Shown here: positions 1-9,238 of the stretch, one piece after another
Position numbering within the stretch: position 1 is the first letter of the stretch
How the letters are laid out: every line of letters begins with the position of its first letter
Assembly (NCBI GenBank): GCA_014138725.1
Contig: JACJID010000001.1
Location: 1,178,001 to 1,242,000, forward strand
DNA length: 64,000 nt
Reading direction: 5' to 3'
Source: Kutzneria viridogrisea
Lineage (GTDB): Bacteria; Actinomycetota; Actinomycetes; Mycobacteriales; Pseudonocardiaceae
The notes under the pieces: generated by a model
Databases searched by the model: none
What the model was told of the DNA's origin: nothing
What the model saw: the letters and a program-made list of their open reading frames with translations, nothing else
Position numbers and translations under genes: made by a program

Positions 1-439
1 CCGCGACGTTGGGGCCGGCGAACAGACCGGCCAACGAGGACACGATCACCACCTGTCCTCCGGCTTCCACGAGCGAGGGCAGCGAGGCCCGGCAGAACAC
101 GAACGCGCTCGACAGGTTCGAGCGCAGCGCGAACTCCCACTCCTCGTCGTCGGTGTCGGTCACCGACGACAGCCCGTGCCCGCCGGCGTTCGCGACCACG
201 ACGTCCAGCCGTCCGAACCGGCCGATGATCTCCGCGACCGCGTTCTCCGCGTCCGAGGTCACGCTGGCATCACATGCGATGACGTGCGCGCCGGTTTCCT
301 CCGCCACCTTCTCCAGCGGTTCACGCCGCCGTCCGAGGACCACCACGTTCGCGCCCTCGGCCGCGTAGCGGCGGGCCACCGCCGCGCCGATGCCTGTACC
401 GCCGCCGGTGACCGCGACGACCCTGATCTCTGTACTCAC
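1..439 (-). CDS. Short-chain dehydrogenase/reductase (SDR), N-terminal part, cut by window edge
   Basis: The minus strand reads an open frame from a GTG at 439 off the left edge of the window. A Shine-Dalgarno AAAGGA lies just upstream. The N-terminus has the Rossmann glycine motif TGGGTGIG and, about 75 residues on, the NAG motif (VANAGG), both diagnostic of classical SDRs that use NAD(P)H. The stretch ending in VIVSSLAGLFAG precedes the catalytic Tyr-Lys, which falls outside the window. The substrate cannot be told. It lies in the same direction as the metallo-hydrolase next door, 65 bases away, so the two may be co-transcribed. Confidence 0.85.
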   Translation of the reverse strand, partial: MSTEIRVVAVTGGGTGIGAAVARRYAAEGANVVVLGRRREPLEKVAEETGAHVIACDASVTSDAENAVAEIIGRFGRLDVVVANAGGHGLSSVTDTDDEEWEFALRSNLSSAFVFCRASLPSLVEAGGQVVIVSSLAGLFAGPNVA

Positions 440-504
440 CCGGAGTCCTTTCCCTTGTCCTGAGCTGACTGCGTCCATGCCGGAGCTACGTCGCGGAGTT
501 GCGG

Positions 505-1287
505 TCATGCGGCCAGGTCCAGCCATTCCCCGATGGGCAGCACGTGGGCGCGTTGTCCGGCGTGCGTGCGGAACTCGTTCTCCGGGTCGGGGACCTCGAC
601 GTAGCCCGCGATCTTGTCCGGCTGCTCCGCCTCGTAGTGCATCGGCACCGCGTACCGGGCGTCGAGGATCTCCGCTGCCGCGGCTGCCTGCCCCGGGTCC
701 AGCGCGGCGGGCAGCGGGCTCGGCGGCTGCAGGTGCGGCGCGTCGACCACCGCGCCGTTGGCGGGCAGGAACACCGCGTCGAACGGACCGAACCGGCGCG
801 CGATGCGCCACCAGTAGCCGTGGAACATCGTGTCACCGCCGTGGAAGACCCGCTGCCCGTCGGCCTGCACCACCCAGTTCAGCTGGGGATCACCCAGCCC
901 GTCGACGGCGGGGACCGCGGTGACGCGGAACGGCCCGATTTCGTTGGTGCTCCAGGCATCCACAACCTCGGCGGTCAGCCGGTGCAGGGCCAGCTCGCGC
1001 TCGGCCGGCAGCGTGGTCACGTTGTCCACGTCATCGCCGGGACCGGGCGCCGGTCGCAGCACCGGCGCCCCCGGCGTCAGCACGTCCGCGAGCGCGGCCG
1101 CGTCGGTGTGGTCCCGGTGCAGGTGCGTGACCAGCGCGGCGGTGACGTTCCCGCTCGGCGCCACCAGTCCCTCACCTGCCTTCCACCCCGTGAACACCGG
1201 TGAGAGGTCCCGAACATGGTCGATCACCAGTCGCGTGCCACCCGCCTCGATCTCCAGTCCGGCCCAACCCAGCCGTCGCACCCGCAT
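505..1287 (-). CDS. MBL-fold metallo-hydrolase
   Basis: This 260-residue protein has the metallo-beta-lactamase fold signature THLHRDHTD (HxHxDH) that binds the metal ions, followed by the later GGDTMFHG and a C-terminal PMHYE histidine. The layout resembles the UlaG-like or L-ascorbate-6-phosphate lactonase-like branch, but the substrate is unknown. The ATG at 1287 is preferred over the longer open frame because AAGGAG sits seven bases upstream and because the extension would run through the operator shared with the tetR gene. It is divergent from that TetR gene and probably under its control. It is not part of the polyketide cluster. Confidence 0.8.
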   Translation of the reverse strand: MRVRRLGWAGLEIEAGGTRLVIDHVRDLSPVFTGWKAGEGLVAPSGNVTAALVTHLHRDHTDAAALADVLTPGAPVLRPAPGPGDDVDNVTTLPAERELALHRLTAEVVDAWSTNEIGPFRVTAVPAVDGLGDPQLNWVVQADGQRVFHGGDTMFHGYWWRIARRFGPFDAVFLPANGAVVDAPHLQPPSPLPAALDPGQAAAAAEILDARYAVPMHYEAEQPDKIAGYVEVPDPENEFRTHAGQRAHVLPIGEWLDLAA

Positions 1288-1323
1288 CCCGCACTCCTTC
1301 ATCCCGGTGGATGCCACCAAAGT

Positions 1324-1369
1324 TAGCGTACGGGCGTTCGCCAAATCAATAGCGAACGCGCGTACGCTA
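1324..1369. promoter_or_regulatory. Paired TetR-type operator between the metallo-hydrolase and tetR genes
   Basis: The segments 1324-1341 and 1352-1369 are inverted repeats of each other (17 of 18 positions), with TAGCGTACG at the outer ends and GCGTTCGC inside. Each half is itself a near-palindrome built on GCGTACG/CGTTCGC, so two repressor dimers could bind side by side. The site lies in the intergenic region of a divergent pair, 10 bases before the tetR start, which is the usual place for an autoregulated TetR repressor. Binding by the neighbouring TetR is inferred. Confidence 0.7.
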
Positions 1370-1379
1370 TTCTCCTCAC

Positions 1380-1982
1380 ATGTCACCGCGACGCTCAGCG
1401 GCCGAAGCCCAGGCCACCAGGGGTCGGATCCTTGGCCGTGCCGCCGAGATCGCCTCCGAGGAAGGGCTGGACGGCATCACCATCGGCCGGCTCGCCGAGG
1501 AACTGGAGATGAGCAAGTCCGGGGTGCACAAGCACTTCGGCACCAAGGAGACGCTGCAGATCTCCACATTGGACAAGGCGTTCGTGGACTTCTGGCACCG
1601 GGTGGTCGAGCCCGCGCTGGCCGAGCCGCCGGGTCTGCGTCGGCTGCGCGCGGTGTGCGCCAATTCCGTGGACTACCTGGAAGCGCCGCTACTGCCCGGC
1701 GGCTGCCTGATGACCGCGGCGCTCAGCGAGTATGACGGCCGCCCCGGCCGGGTCCGCGACGCGGTGGCCGAGGTGTGGTCGCGCTGGCGGGAACAGCTGC
1801 GAGCGGACCTGGCCGTGGCGGTGGACAACGACGAGCTACCCGTCGGCTTCGACGTCGACCAGGCGCTGTTCGAGATCGTCGCCGCCGGGCTGGCACTGAA
1901 CGCGGCCATGCAGCTCCAGCACGACCGGACGGCCGCGGGCCGGGCCCGCCGCGCGATCGACCGGGCCCTGGACCAGTCCTGA
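1380..1982 (+). CDS. TetR/AcrR family transcriptional regulator
   Basis: This 200-residue protein has a TetR helix-turn-helix in residues 12-60 (RILGRAAEIASEEG, then ITIGRLAEELEMSKSGVHKHFGTKETL). The C-terminal half would bind a ligand of unknown identity. Its start is very close to the paired palindrome, and no good ribosome-binding site is visible, so the message may be leaderless. It is divergent from the metallo-hydrolase gene and most simply represses that gene and itself. No link to the polyketide cluster is visible. Confidence 0.85.
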   Translation: MSPRRSAAEAQATRGRILGRAAEIASEEGLDGITIGRLAEELEMSKSGVHKHFGTKETLQISTLDKAFVDFWHRVVEPALAEPPGLRRLRAVCANSVDYLEAPLLPGGCLMTAALSEYDGRPGRVRDAVAEVWSRWREQLRADLAVAVDNDELPVGFDVDQALFEIVAAGLALNAAMQLQHDRTAAGRARRAIDRALDQS

Positions 1983-2622
1983 CCGCACGTCAGACCAGGC
2001 AAACCCGATCCCTTCCCGATGACCGGACTGCCTGACCACGTTCCCGCTGGTCGGGATGGACCGGTTCCGCCCCGAAATTTTCCGAGCCAGTCCCACACCC
2101 CGAGCTCGCCTTCGGGAGCACCGACACCGCACAGAGAAGTGACACGAAACTCGGAACGATCAAGGTGACATGAAGCGCGGACTGAGATGAACGCGCGGCT
2201 CACAACATCGCCATGTGACACCGAAACGCGGACCCTACACTATTCGAGGGTCTCGAAACTGACTTCATATTCTCACGGTCGACTTCATGTCAGCTTCATT
2301 TGTGAAGTGGATTTGAGGCAGCAGTCTCGATCAAGATCGTTTGCCGGTCCGCCGGGGCTCGATCCGGATCGGCTCAACAGCGAACTGCTGCACTGCTTGT
2401 TCGACGTTGGCGTGCGCTGGCCGTCTCGGAAGAGTGCTGAGCAGGCTTGCTCTTGGCCGCTCGACGATGTTGTCTCGGCCGGTACCAAGAAGTTGTCGGG
2501 AATCCCTCAAGTTAGGGGCCCGAGGCGGCCCGGCACGCCTGTCCGCGTGAATCGAGTAGTCGCTGCGGCTTCGCTTGGCTAGCGTCGAGTGCTCCGTGTG
2601 GCGTACGACAGGGGTCAAGGCG
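1983..2622. other. Intergenic region without a convincing gene
   Basis: About 640 bases separate tetR from the STAND gene. Short open frames exist on both strands but none has recognisable protein character, a ribosome-binding site or the codon bias of the neighbours. The left part has lower GC than the surrounding genes. No tRNA, clear hairpin or repeat was seen. Confidence 0.5.
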
Positions 2623-4845
2623 ATGACGGAGGCTGGACAGCACGATGCCGAGGATGCCGACATCGACGGCGAGCAGGTGCCGGAGACCATCAACACGATC
2701 AACGTCGACGAGGCGACCGGGGTCGTTCAGGCCGGCGTCGTGCATGGCGGCGTTCACATTTACCAGCCCGAGCCGCGGCCGCCGGTACCTATCCCGCGCC
2801 AACTGCTCGCTGCACCGGCCGGATTCGTTGGCCGTGCCGACCAGTTGGCCGCGCTGGACCGCGTCCTCACTCCATCACCCTTCGACAGCAGGGAGGTTTC
2901 GGGCGCGACGGCGGTGATCTCCGCGATCGGCGGCACCGGCGGCATCGGCAAGACCTGGCTCGCGCTCGCCTGGGCCCACCACAACCTGGACCGCTTCCCC
3001 GACGGGCAACTCTCGGTCGACCTGCGCGGATTTAGTCCCGGTGACCCCAAGCGTCCTGCCGACGTGCTGGCCGACTTCCTCGCCGCCCTCGGCGTCGACC
3101 GCGACCACCAGCCCACCGACGTCGACGCCCGCATCGCGCTCTACCGCACCCACACCACGGGCAAGCGCCTGCTGGTCCTGCTGGACAACGCAGCCACCAC
3201 CGACCAAGTTCTGCCCTTGCTTCCCGGCGGTGACACCTGCACCGTCCTGGTCACCAGCCGCGATCTGCTCCGCAGTCTTGTCGCCCGCCACAGTGCCCGG
3301 CCACTGCACGTCGACGTGCTCACCGACACCGAAGCCCGCGCTCTGTTGCACGAAGCGCTCGGCGACACCAGCGCTACCACCGACAACAAGCAGGCGATCA
3401 CCGAGTTGATTAGTCTGTGTAAAGGGTTCCCGTTGGCGCTCGGCCTGATTGCTGCTCGTATCCGCAACGACCCTGACCTGCTGCGCGACCTCGCCGCCGA
3501 CCTGCGCGACCTGGGCTTGGACGCCTTGCACTCCGACGACCCCGCCGCCAGCCTGGCGACCGTCTTGTCCTGGTCCCTGCGTCACCTCACCGAGCAGCAG
3601 CACACCGTGTTCGGGCTGCTGGGCATCGCCCCAGGCCCCGATACCACCCTGCTTGCCGTCATCTCCCTCATTGAACTGCCGCACGCCGCCGCAGGAAGGG
3701 CGCTGTCGGCGCTGGAGGACGCGTCCCTTCTCGAACGGCGACCGGGCGGCCGGTACGTGATGCACGACCTAGTCCGCGACTACGCCACCACCACCGCAAA
3801 CACCACACTGCCCGAGGACGTTCGGGAGGCGGCCCTGACACGGGTGATGGACTTCCACCTGCACACCGCCCACACCGCCGACCGCCTCCTGGATCGGCAG
3901 GGCTTGCTCTTGCATCCTGGCCCGCCCGCGGCTGGCGTCTACCCGCTTCCGCTACCCGACGCCGCCGCCGCTATGGCCTGGCTGGAGGCCGAGCACGCCA
4001 CCCTGCTGGCCACCCAGGGCGCCGCCGTTGTCCTCGGCCGCCACCATGTCGTCTGGCACCTCGCCCGGGCATTGAACATCTTTCACCGCCGGCGGGGGCA
4101 TCGGCGCGACGCGCTCATCCTATGGCGGGCCGCGTTGGACGCCGCCGCCCACCTGCCCGACCCCACCGCCCGTATCCGCGCCCACCGAAACCTCGGTGGC
4201 GCCTGCTCCCGGCTGGGCCTGCACGCAGAGGCCACTGCGCACCTGTACCAAGCCCTTGCCCTGGCCGCCCGCCACCACAATCCCACTCAACAGGCACATG
4301 CCCACTATTCGCTCGCATCTGCCTGGGGACGGCGGGGGAACGACTGGCAGGCTCTGGACCACGCCCGACAAGCCCTCGACCTCCACCGCACCCTCGGTGA
4401 CCCGGTGCGGGAAGCAAACGCGCTCAACGCCGTGGGCCGATGCGCCGCGCGCCTGGGCGAGTTCGACACCGCCCACGATCACTGCCACGCAGCCCTCACC
4501 TTGCACCGACACCACCACAACCCCGACGGTGAGGCGGCTACCCTGGACAGCCTCGGGTTCATCGCGCACCGCACCGGCAACCAGCTACAGGCCCTCGATC
4601 ACTATCACCAGGCCCTCACCCTGTATCGCACCCTCGGCTACACCTACAGGATCGCGAACACCCTCGACGATGTGGGCCACCCTCACGTTGCCCTCGGACA
4701 ACACGATCGGGCCCGTGCGGTGTGGCGGGAGGCACTGGAGCTGTACCAGGAACAGGGCCGCGACACCGACGCTGAACGCGTCCAACGGCAACTCGACGAC
4801 CTCGACAACCCGAGCGATGCCGGTGATTGGCTGGACCACCGCTGA
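2623..4845 (+). CDS. STAND NTPase (NB-ARC) with TPR repeats and N-terminal RHIM-like amyloid motif
   Basis: This 740-residue protein begins at the ATG at 2623 (AAGG five bases upstream; the longer frame starts in non-coding-like sequence). Residues about 33-47 read GVVQAGVVHGGVHIY, which fits the RHIM-like bacterial amyloid signalling motif described for actinobacterial NLR-like proteins (BASS3 type). A disordered proline-rich linker follows, then an NB-ARC module with P-loop GGTGGIGKT and Walker B LLVLLDN, a winged-helix region, and from about residue 470 a run of tetratricopeptide repeats. Such proteins are sensors that oligomerise on ligand binding and recruit a partner through the amyloid motif, often in antiphage or cell-death systems. 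No partner effector with the same motif was seen nearby. Confidence 0.85.
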   Translation: MTEAGQHDAEDADIDGEQVPETINTINVDEATGVVQAGVVHGGVHIYQPEPRPPVPIPRQLLAAPAGFVGRADQLAALDRVLTPSPFDSREVSGATAVISAIGGTGGIGKTWLALAWAHHNLDRFPDGQLSVDLRGFSPGDPKRPADVLADFLAALGVDRDHQPTDVDARIALYRTHTTGKRLLVLLDNAATTDQVLPLLPGGDTCTVLVTSRDLLRSLVARHSARPLHVDVLTDTEARALLHEALGDTSATTDNKQAITELISLCKGFPLALGLIAARIRNDPDLLRDLAADLRDLGLDALHSDDPAASLATVLSWSLRHLTEQQHTVFGLLGIAPGPDTTLLAVISLIELPHAAAGRALSALEDASLLERRPGGRYVMHDLVRDYATTTANTTLPEDVREAALTRVMDFHLHTAHTADRLLDRQGLLLHPGPPAAGVYPLPLPDAAAAMAWLEAEHATLLATQGAAVVLGRHHVVWHLARALNIFHRRRGHRRDALILWRAALDAAAHLPDPTARIRAHRNLGGACSRLGLHAEATAHLYQALALAARHHNPTQQAHAHYSLASAWGRRGNDWQALDHARQALDLHRTLGDPVREANALNAVGRCAARLGEFDTAHDHCHAALTLHRHHHNPDGEAATLDSLGFIAHRTGNQLQALDHYHQALTLYRTLGYTYRIANTLDDVGHPHVALGQHDRARAVWREALELYQEQGRDTDAERVQRQLDDLDNPSDAGDWLDHR

Positions 4846-4999
4846 CCTGGCCGTTGCCAGCTGAGGAAATGCCCCGCATTCGAGACTGATCATGGGTGAC
4901 ACGGCCGTGAGACAGCCGAGAAAGTCCACGTCGACGAAGATCGACATGTCGTCGGTGGCGAGACCCTGCATTTATATGGGACATCGTGGATTATCTCGC

Positions 5000-5050
5000 A
5001 ATCTCGCCTCGATGTCGCGCGAATGCCGTAAACGACATCGAGGCGAGATT
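5000..5050. terminator. 18-bp inverted repeat downstream of the STAND gene
   Basis: Positions 5000-5017 and 5033-5050 are perfect reverse complements (arm AATCTCGCCTCGATGTCG) around a 15-base loop. The structure lies about 150 bases past the STAND stop codon and 50 bases before the IS element. It could end the STAND transcript, but there is no U-run, so an operator or a mobile-element remnant is also possible. Confidence 0.5.
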
Positions 5051-5102
5051 TGAATGGGCGCAAGCCGTTGCGGATTCCGGCCACTTCTGCGTACGGACGA
5101 CC

Positions 5103-6299
5103 TGTACCGTGCCAGAACTCAGCACTGATGCCGTGACCTGGACTTTCCGTTCGCGGCCAGGGTCAGGCATGATCACCGTCCGTGGCGTTCCGTCTCCTGT
5201 ACCTGATCACTGTTCGGATGCTCGAATGGCTGGCATTGCTCTCTGGCAGCAGGACTGTGTTGATCACCGAGGTGCTGGCGTTGCGTCATGAGGTCGCGGT
5301 ATTACGCCGCCAGGTCAATAGGCTGCGTCCCACCTGGCCGGACCGGGCAGTCCTGTCCGCTCTCGCCAGGATGCTGCCGCACCCACTGCGGCGGCATCGG
5401 CTCGTCACACCAGCCACACTGCTGGCCTGGCACCGGCGTCTGGTCCGGAAGAAGTGGACCTATCCGCACCGGCCAGGGCGCCCACCGGTCGCAGAGGAGA
5501 TCCGTTCCCTGGTTCTGCTTGTAGCGCAGCAGAATCCCCGCTGGGGACACCGCCGAATCCAGGGTGAACTCGCCCGGTTGGGTCACCAGGTCGGCACGGG
5601 CACGATCCGCCGGATCCTCAGCCGGGGCCGTCTGGGTCCGGCTCCACGAGGCGCGGACACGACCTGGCGAGCGTTCCTCCGTAACCAGGCACAGGGCCCG
5701 CTCGCGGTGGACTTCTTCCACCTCGACACCATCAGCCTGCGCCGGCTCTACGTGCTGTTCGCGATGGAGGTCCGCACTCGACGAGTGCATATCCTCGGTG
5801 TCACCACGCATCCGACCGCATCGTGGGTTACCCAGCAGGCACGCAACCTGATGGAGGGTCTGGGCGAACGGGTCGCCTCGTTCCGGTTTCTCATCCGCGA
5901 CCGAGACACGAAGTTCACCATAAGATTCGACGCTGTATTCCTCGGCGAAGGGATCGAGCCCGTCAAGATCCCGCCACGGACACCGCGAGCGAACTGCTAC
6001 GCCGAGAGGTTCGTGCGCAGCGTCCGAGCGGAGTGCACCGACCGGATACTGATCTACAACGAGCGCCACGCCACCGCCGTCCTGGGCGAGTACGCCCGGC
6101 ATTTCAATGATCACCGGCCACACCAGGGCCTCGATCAGCGGCCACCGAACCATGATCCAGCGAGCGTCATTCCCCTGGACGCTCCGATCACACGCCGCAA
6201 GGTCCTCGGTGGCGTGATCAACGAGTACCGGCGTGTCGCCTGACCTGGCCGGCGAAACACCTGGTCACCGCCCACGCATGAACTTTTGGCACGGCACAC
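5103..6299 (+). mobile_element. IS element A (DDE integrase-core type, about 1.2 kb)
   Basis: The element carries one transposase gene. Imperfect terminal inverted repeats of about 38 bases are visible: the left end (TGTACCGTGCCAGAACT at 5103) matches the reverse complement of the right end (ACTTTTGGCACGGCACA at 6282-6298), and both end in a TGACC(T/A)GG block on the inside. Size and repeat sequence resemble IS element B at 9617-10829, so both belong to one family. No clear target duplication was found, so exact ends may be off by a few bases. Confidence 0.65.
5182..6243 (+). CDS. Transposase with DDE integrase core
   Basis: This 353-residue transposase starts at a GTG. It has an N-terminal helix-turn-helix region (ILRHE-type leucine stretch, [13 protein letters not shown]) and a C-terminal integrase core. 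The catalytic acids are seen at [17 protein letters not shown] and [11 protein letters not shown], the last two with the spacing expected of a DDE enzyme. The protein ends in [11 protein letters not shown], very like the end of the transposase of IS element B. It appears intact and may be active. IS3/IS481-like integrase-core families are the closest fit by eye. Confidence 0.85.
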   Translation: MAFRLLYLITVRMLEWLALLSGSRTVLITEVLALRHEVAVLRRQVNRLRPTWPDRAVLSALARMLPHPLRRHRLVTPATLLAWHRRLVRKKWTYPHRPGRPPVAEEIRSLVLLVAQQNPRWGHRRIQGELARLGHQVGTGTIRRILSRGRLGPAPRGADTTWRAFLRNQAQGPLAVDFFHLDTISLRRLYVLFAMEVRTRRVHILGVTTHPTASWVTQQARNLMEGLGERVASFRFLIRDRDTKFTIRFDAVFLGEGIEPVKIPPRTPRANCYAERFVRSVRAECTDRILIYNERHATAVLGEYARHFNDHRPHQGLDQRPPNHDPASVIPLDAPITRRKVLGGVINEYRRVA

Positions 6300-6406
6300 G
6301 ATGCCTGGTGCCGAATTGTCGGCGGGCTCCCGGTGGCTGTGCCTACGCTGAGGCCATAACCATGAGTGGTCCGAGGCGTCGCGGGGCAGCGGGTCCACAA
6401 CACGGT

Positions 6407-6421
6407 TAGGAAAGTTTCCTA
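6407..6421. promoter_or_regulatory. 15-bp perfect palindrome, possible MarR-type operator
   Basis: TAGGAAAGTTTCCTA is a perfect palindrome around a central G. Sites of this type are bound by MarR-like or related regulators in actinobacteria. It lies in the gene-free stretch 6300-6650 between IS element A and the Uma2 gene, about 230 bases before the latter. Apart from this motif the stretch holds nothing recognisable. Function is inferred from sequence form only. Confidence 0.35.
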
Positions 6422-6650
6422 TCGAATAAGGTAAAACCTAGGGCGTGGTCCGCAGCCACTCAACGGCTGGGTCACGCTCTCGGGCAGCCGTCGCCGGCTG
6501 CGGTACTGCCAGGTGTCCATCAACCCGAAGCCGATGGATACAGGCCTTCCGGCGGCCAACACATTTCGTCGGCACCCGTGTTTGCTCTGGGCTTGACCCC
6601 AGACGCGCCGTGCGGTGGCTTCCCGAACGGCTACTGGAGACGGGGCAGCT

Positions 6651-7265
6651 GTGGCGCACTACGCTGTGGGTGTGACTGTCGGACTTCAGTGGCCTTACGT
6701 GCCGCCGGACGGCTGGACTGCGGCTGATCTGGATCAGCTCAGCCTGGACGGGCCGTACGGGGAACTCGACGCGCTCAAGCGCATCGAACTGATCGATGGG
6801 GATCTGATCGTCATGAGCCCGCAGACGGAGTTCCACCGACGGGTGGTGGAGCGCCTGCGTGACGCGCTGGCCGGACAGGCGCCTGTGGAGTGGACCGCGA
6901 CGCGGGAGATGGACGTGGTCCTGGGGGAGCGGCAGCGACCGTGCCCGGACGTGTCGGTCGTGACGACCGCGGCGGCTGCGGACCTGGACCGCACCTTCTA
7001 CCTGCCCGCTGACACGGCGTTGGTGGTGGAGGTGGTGTCGAAGTCTTCGGAGATCCGCGATCGCGAGACCAAGCCGCGCCGCTATGCCGAGGCGGGGATC
7101 CGGCACTTCTGGCGGGTGGAGAACGACGGCGGCCGGCCGGTGGCCTACGTCTACGAACTCGACCCCGCCACCCACACCTATACCCTCACCGGCATCTTCC
7201 ACAACCAGTTGACCGTCCCGGTCCCGTTCGCCATCACGCTCGACCTGACCGAACTGGCCCGGTAG
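6651..7265 (+). CDS. Uma2-family restriction-endonuclease-fold protein (DUF820)
   Basis: This 204-residue protein fits the Uma2/DUF820 family, predicted nucleases with a PD-(D/E)XK fold. Matching parts are the N-terminal PPDGWTAADLDQL and RIELIDGDLIVMSP, then RPCPDVSVV, and the core ALVVEVVSKSSEIRDRE followed by KPRRYAEAGIRHFWRVE. The GTG at 6651 is preferred because GGAGACGGGG lies just upstream; GTG codons at 6615 and 6672 are alternatives. The family is common in actinomycetes and cyanobacteria, often in many copies; its role is unsettled. It stands alone, between an IS and an unrelated gene. Confidence 0.75.
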   Translation: MAHYAVGVTVGLQWPYVPPDGWTAADLDQLSLDGPYGELDALKRIELIDGDLIVMSPQTEFHRRVVERLRDALAGQAPVEWTATREMDVVLGERQRPCPDVSVVTTAAAADLDRTFYLPADTALVVEVVSKSSEIRDRETKPRRYAEAGIRHFWRVENDGGRPVAYVYELDPATHTYTLTGIFHNQLTVPVPFAITLDLTELAR

Positions 7266-7544
7266 CGCTCCCCACCGTGGACAGCTGACGGTTCGACCCA
7301 CTGACCTCGCACGGTCGCGGCATGCCAAGGACCAGCCTTCGCTCTCGCGTGAACCCGACCACAGGTACAGGCGATGCGGATCTCCAGTTCTCGCCTGTAC
7401 CGGCGTGCAGGGGTACTCAGCATGGCATGCGGGTTCGGGACAACGCGGGTTAGCGCTGGATCTGGGCGGGGGTCGCCGTGCCCTGACACGCAGTGGCGTC
7501 TGCGGTGCAGTGGGCATGCGGTCTGATGGCGGTGTTGGTTCAGG

Positions 7545-8549
7545 TCAATCCCAGCGGGCGTGGGTGCCGAAGTGTTCCTCCAGGTCACGCCACGCGCGCC
7601 AGTCGATGGCCACGGCGTCGAGGAATCCGGTCAGGTAGTCGTCGAAGTCACCTCCCGGCTCGTGCCGCTCGATGTACTGGATCGCCTTACCGTCCGGGTA
7701 GATCAGGGCACCAATGCGCTCGTCGTCATCCAGAAACGGTCGCAGGTAGCGCGCCGCCGCGCGGACATGCGGATGAGTCAGAGGCAGTGCGTGGACGTGC
7801 TCGCCCAAGGCGTTGAACCAGTCCTGGATCGCGTCATCGTCGAACCAGTCCTCGTCGTACAGGAAATCGCCGAGGTAGCCGCGGGCGTCGTCGAGGATCT
7901 CGTCGGCGAGATCGGCCGTCGGCACCAGCGGTGTTCCGCTGGCGCTGGGTCGAGTGGGGAGGCGTGCCTGTGCCAGAACACGGTCGAGATCCAGTGCTGG
8001 CCACGCCACCATGCCGGGACGGCCGGTGCAGAACACAAACTGCGGCAGCGCGTCGAGGACGGTGGCACAGAACTCGTCGGACGCCTCGTGGGAGTTCACC
8101 TCACCCGCGACCCGCACTCGGTCGGGACCCGCTGCGGCCAAGCGAGGCACGGCGTCAGCCAGCACGCGGGGCACCACCACAGCGGTCTTCCTCCGGTCCT
8201 CGCCCCGCGAAGCGCCCCAGTACTGGGCTCGTGCCAACAGCCACCAGGACTTGCTCGCGATCTCCTCGGACAGAACCAGCAGGGACCACTGCCCGGACTC
8301 CACCAGGCGGCGAAGCCCGTCGCGGTCATTGGCCAGGCTGGGCAAGTCCTTGGCCAGCAATTCGCTGAGGGCCTCCGCGCGGGCGTCGGGCTCTCGTACG
8401 GCGTCGGCGTAGCGGGCGGCCAGGGCGCGTTCGGCGGCCAGGCGCCGATTGGCCGCGGGACGTAGCGGTGGGCTCACCGAGGTCAGGTATCCGTGGTGCA
8501 GCGACCGCAGCACACTGGCACAGGTGCGCAGGTTCAGGTGGCGGTCCAA
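7545..8549 (-). CDS. Uncharacterised protein, possibly 5'-truncated
   Basis: I do not recognise this 334-residue protein. It is soluble, with a helical, charged N-terminal half and an acidic C-terminal half (DEDWFDDDAIQDWF and LDDDERIG); no motif of known enzymes stands out. The only in-frame start is a TTG at 8549. Sequence that looks like the same protein (for example REARRFLQRAQISAPLLIAL) continues upstream to a stop near 8670 without an ATG or GTG, so the true 5' end may be lost or altered. It lies next to IS remnants, which could explain such damage. Confidence 0.5.
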   Translation of the reverse strand: MDRHLNLRTCASVLRSLHHGYLTSVSPPLRPAANRRLAAERALAARYADAVREPDARAEALSELLAKDLPSLANDRDGLRRLVESGQWSLLVLSEEIASKSWWLLARAQYWGASRGEDRRKTAVVVPRVLADAVPRLAAAGPDRVRVAGEVNSHEASDEFCATVLDALPQFVFCTGRPGMVAWPALDLDRVLAQARLPTRPSASGTPLVPTADLADEILDDARGYLGDFLYDEDWFDDDAIQDWFNALGEHVHALPLTHPHVRAAARYLRPFLDDDERIGALIYPDGKAIQYIERHEPGGDFDDYLTGFLDAVAIDWRAWRDLEEHFGTHARWD

Positions 8550-8863
8550 CGCAATGAGCAGGGGCGCGCTGATCTGAGCCCTTTGGAGGAACCTGCGAGC
8601 CTCGCGGAGGTAGGATGATGTCAGTGGCCAGTTCCAATTCCCCGGGTACGGCCGGTTGCAATATCACGCTCCGTAGCCCTGCGGCTTCGGTTGCGGGAGG
8701 GGCGAGACACGGTGACCGCCGAGCTGGGCAGAGCCCGCGGCTGAGGCTCGATTCGGACGTTCAGGCCGAGCAAGATCACGGACTCCCGCTGGAGCACTAG
8801 CCTCAGAATTGTGCTGTTGGCAGCGAGGAGGACTTCGAATGACTAATCGGTTCGACGGCAAGG

Positions 8864-9238
8864 TTGTGCGTGCCGAAAACTACGTCCATGCAGGTCAAGC
8901 CGCATGTCGATACTCATGGAGGACTCCACCGAGACGATCTCGCCGGCGTATGGTGAGGCGTTCGATCCGGTCGGGTTCAAGGGGTTGGGGCCGGGTTCGC
9001 AGGGGTACTGCGACGGCGAGTGATCGGTGGGTTCGGTGCAGGTTGTAGTGCCGTTCGTATTCCCGAAGTGCGTGCCGGAGGTGGGTCTGGTTCCAGATCA
9101 GGGTGTGGTCCAGCAGTTCGGCGCGCAGCGTCTTCACCCAGGCCTGCGTGCCCCAGGCATGGGTGGGGTGTGCGGTGATGCCGAGGATGCGGACGCGCCG
9201 GCCAGTGTGGTGGATTGCGGCGAGGATGTACTGGCGCG
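8864..9238 (-). mobile_element. Remnant of IS element B (terminal end plus transposase C-terminus)
   Basis: The segment starts with the same terminal repeat as IS element B (TTGTGCGTGCCGAAAACTAC) and then encodes on the minus strand the last 80 or so residues of the same transposase, ending GGVLHEYRHAA. Relative to the intact copy about 190 bases are missing internally and everything past the middle of the gene is absent. At its left edge it interrupts a small frame starting MTNRFDGK at 8839. The remaining bases 9239-9497 hold no recognisable gene. Confidence 0.8.

Noticed and set aside
2187-2582. Open frame of 131 codons between tetR and the STAND gene
   Set aside because: No ribosome-binding site, unusual composition and no recognisable features.
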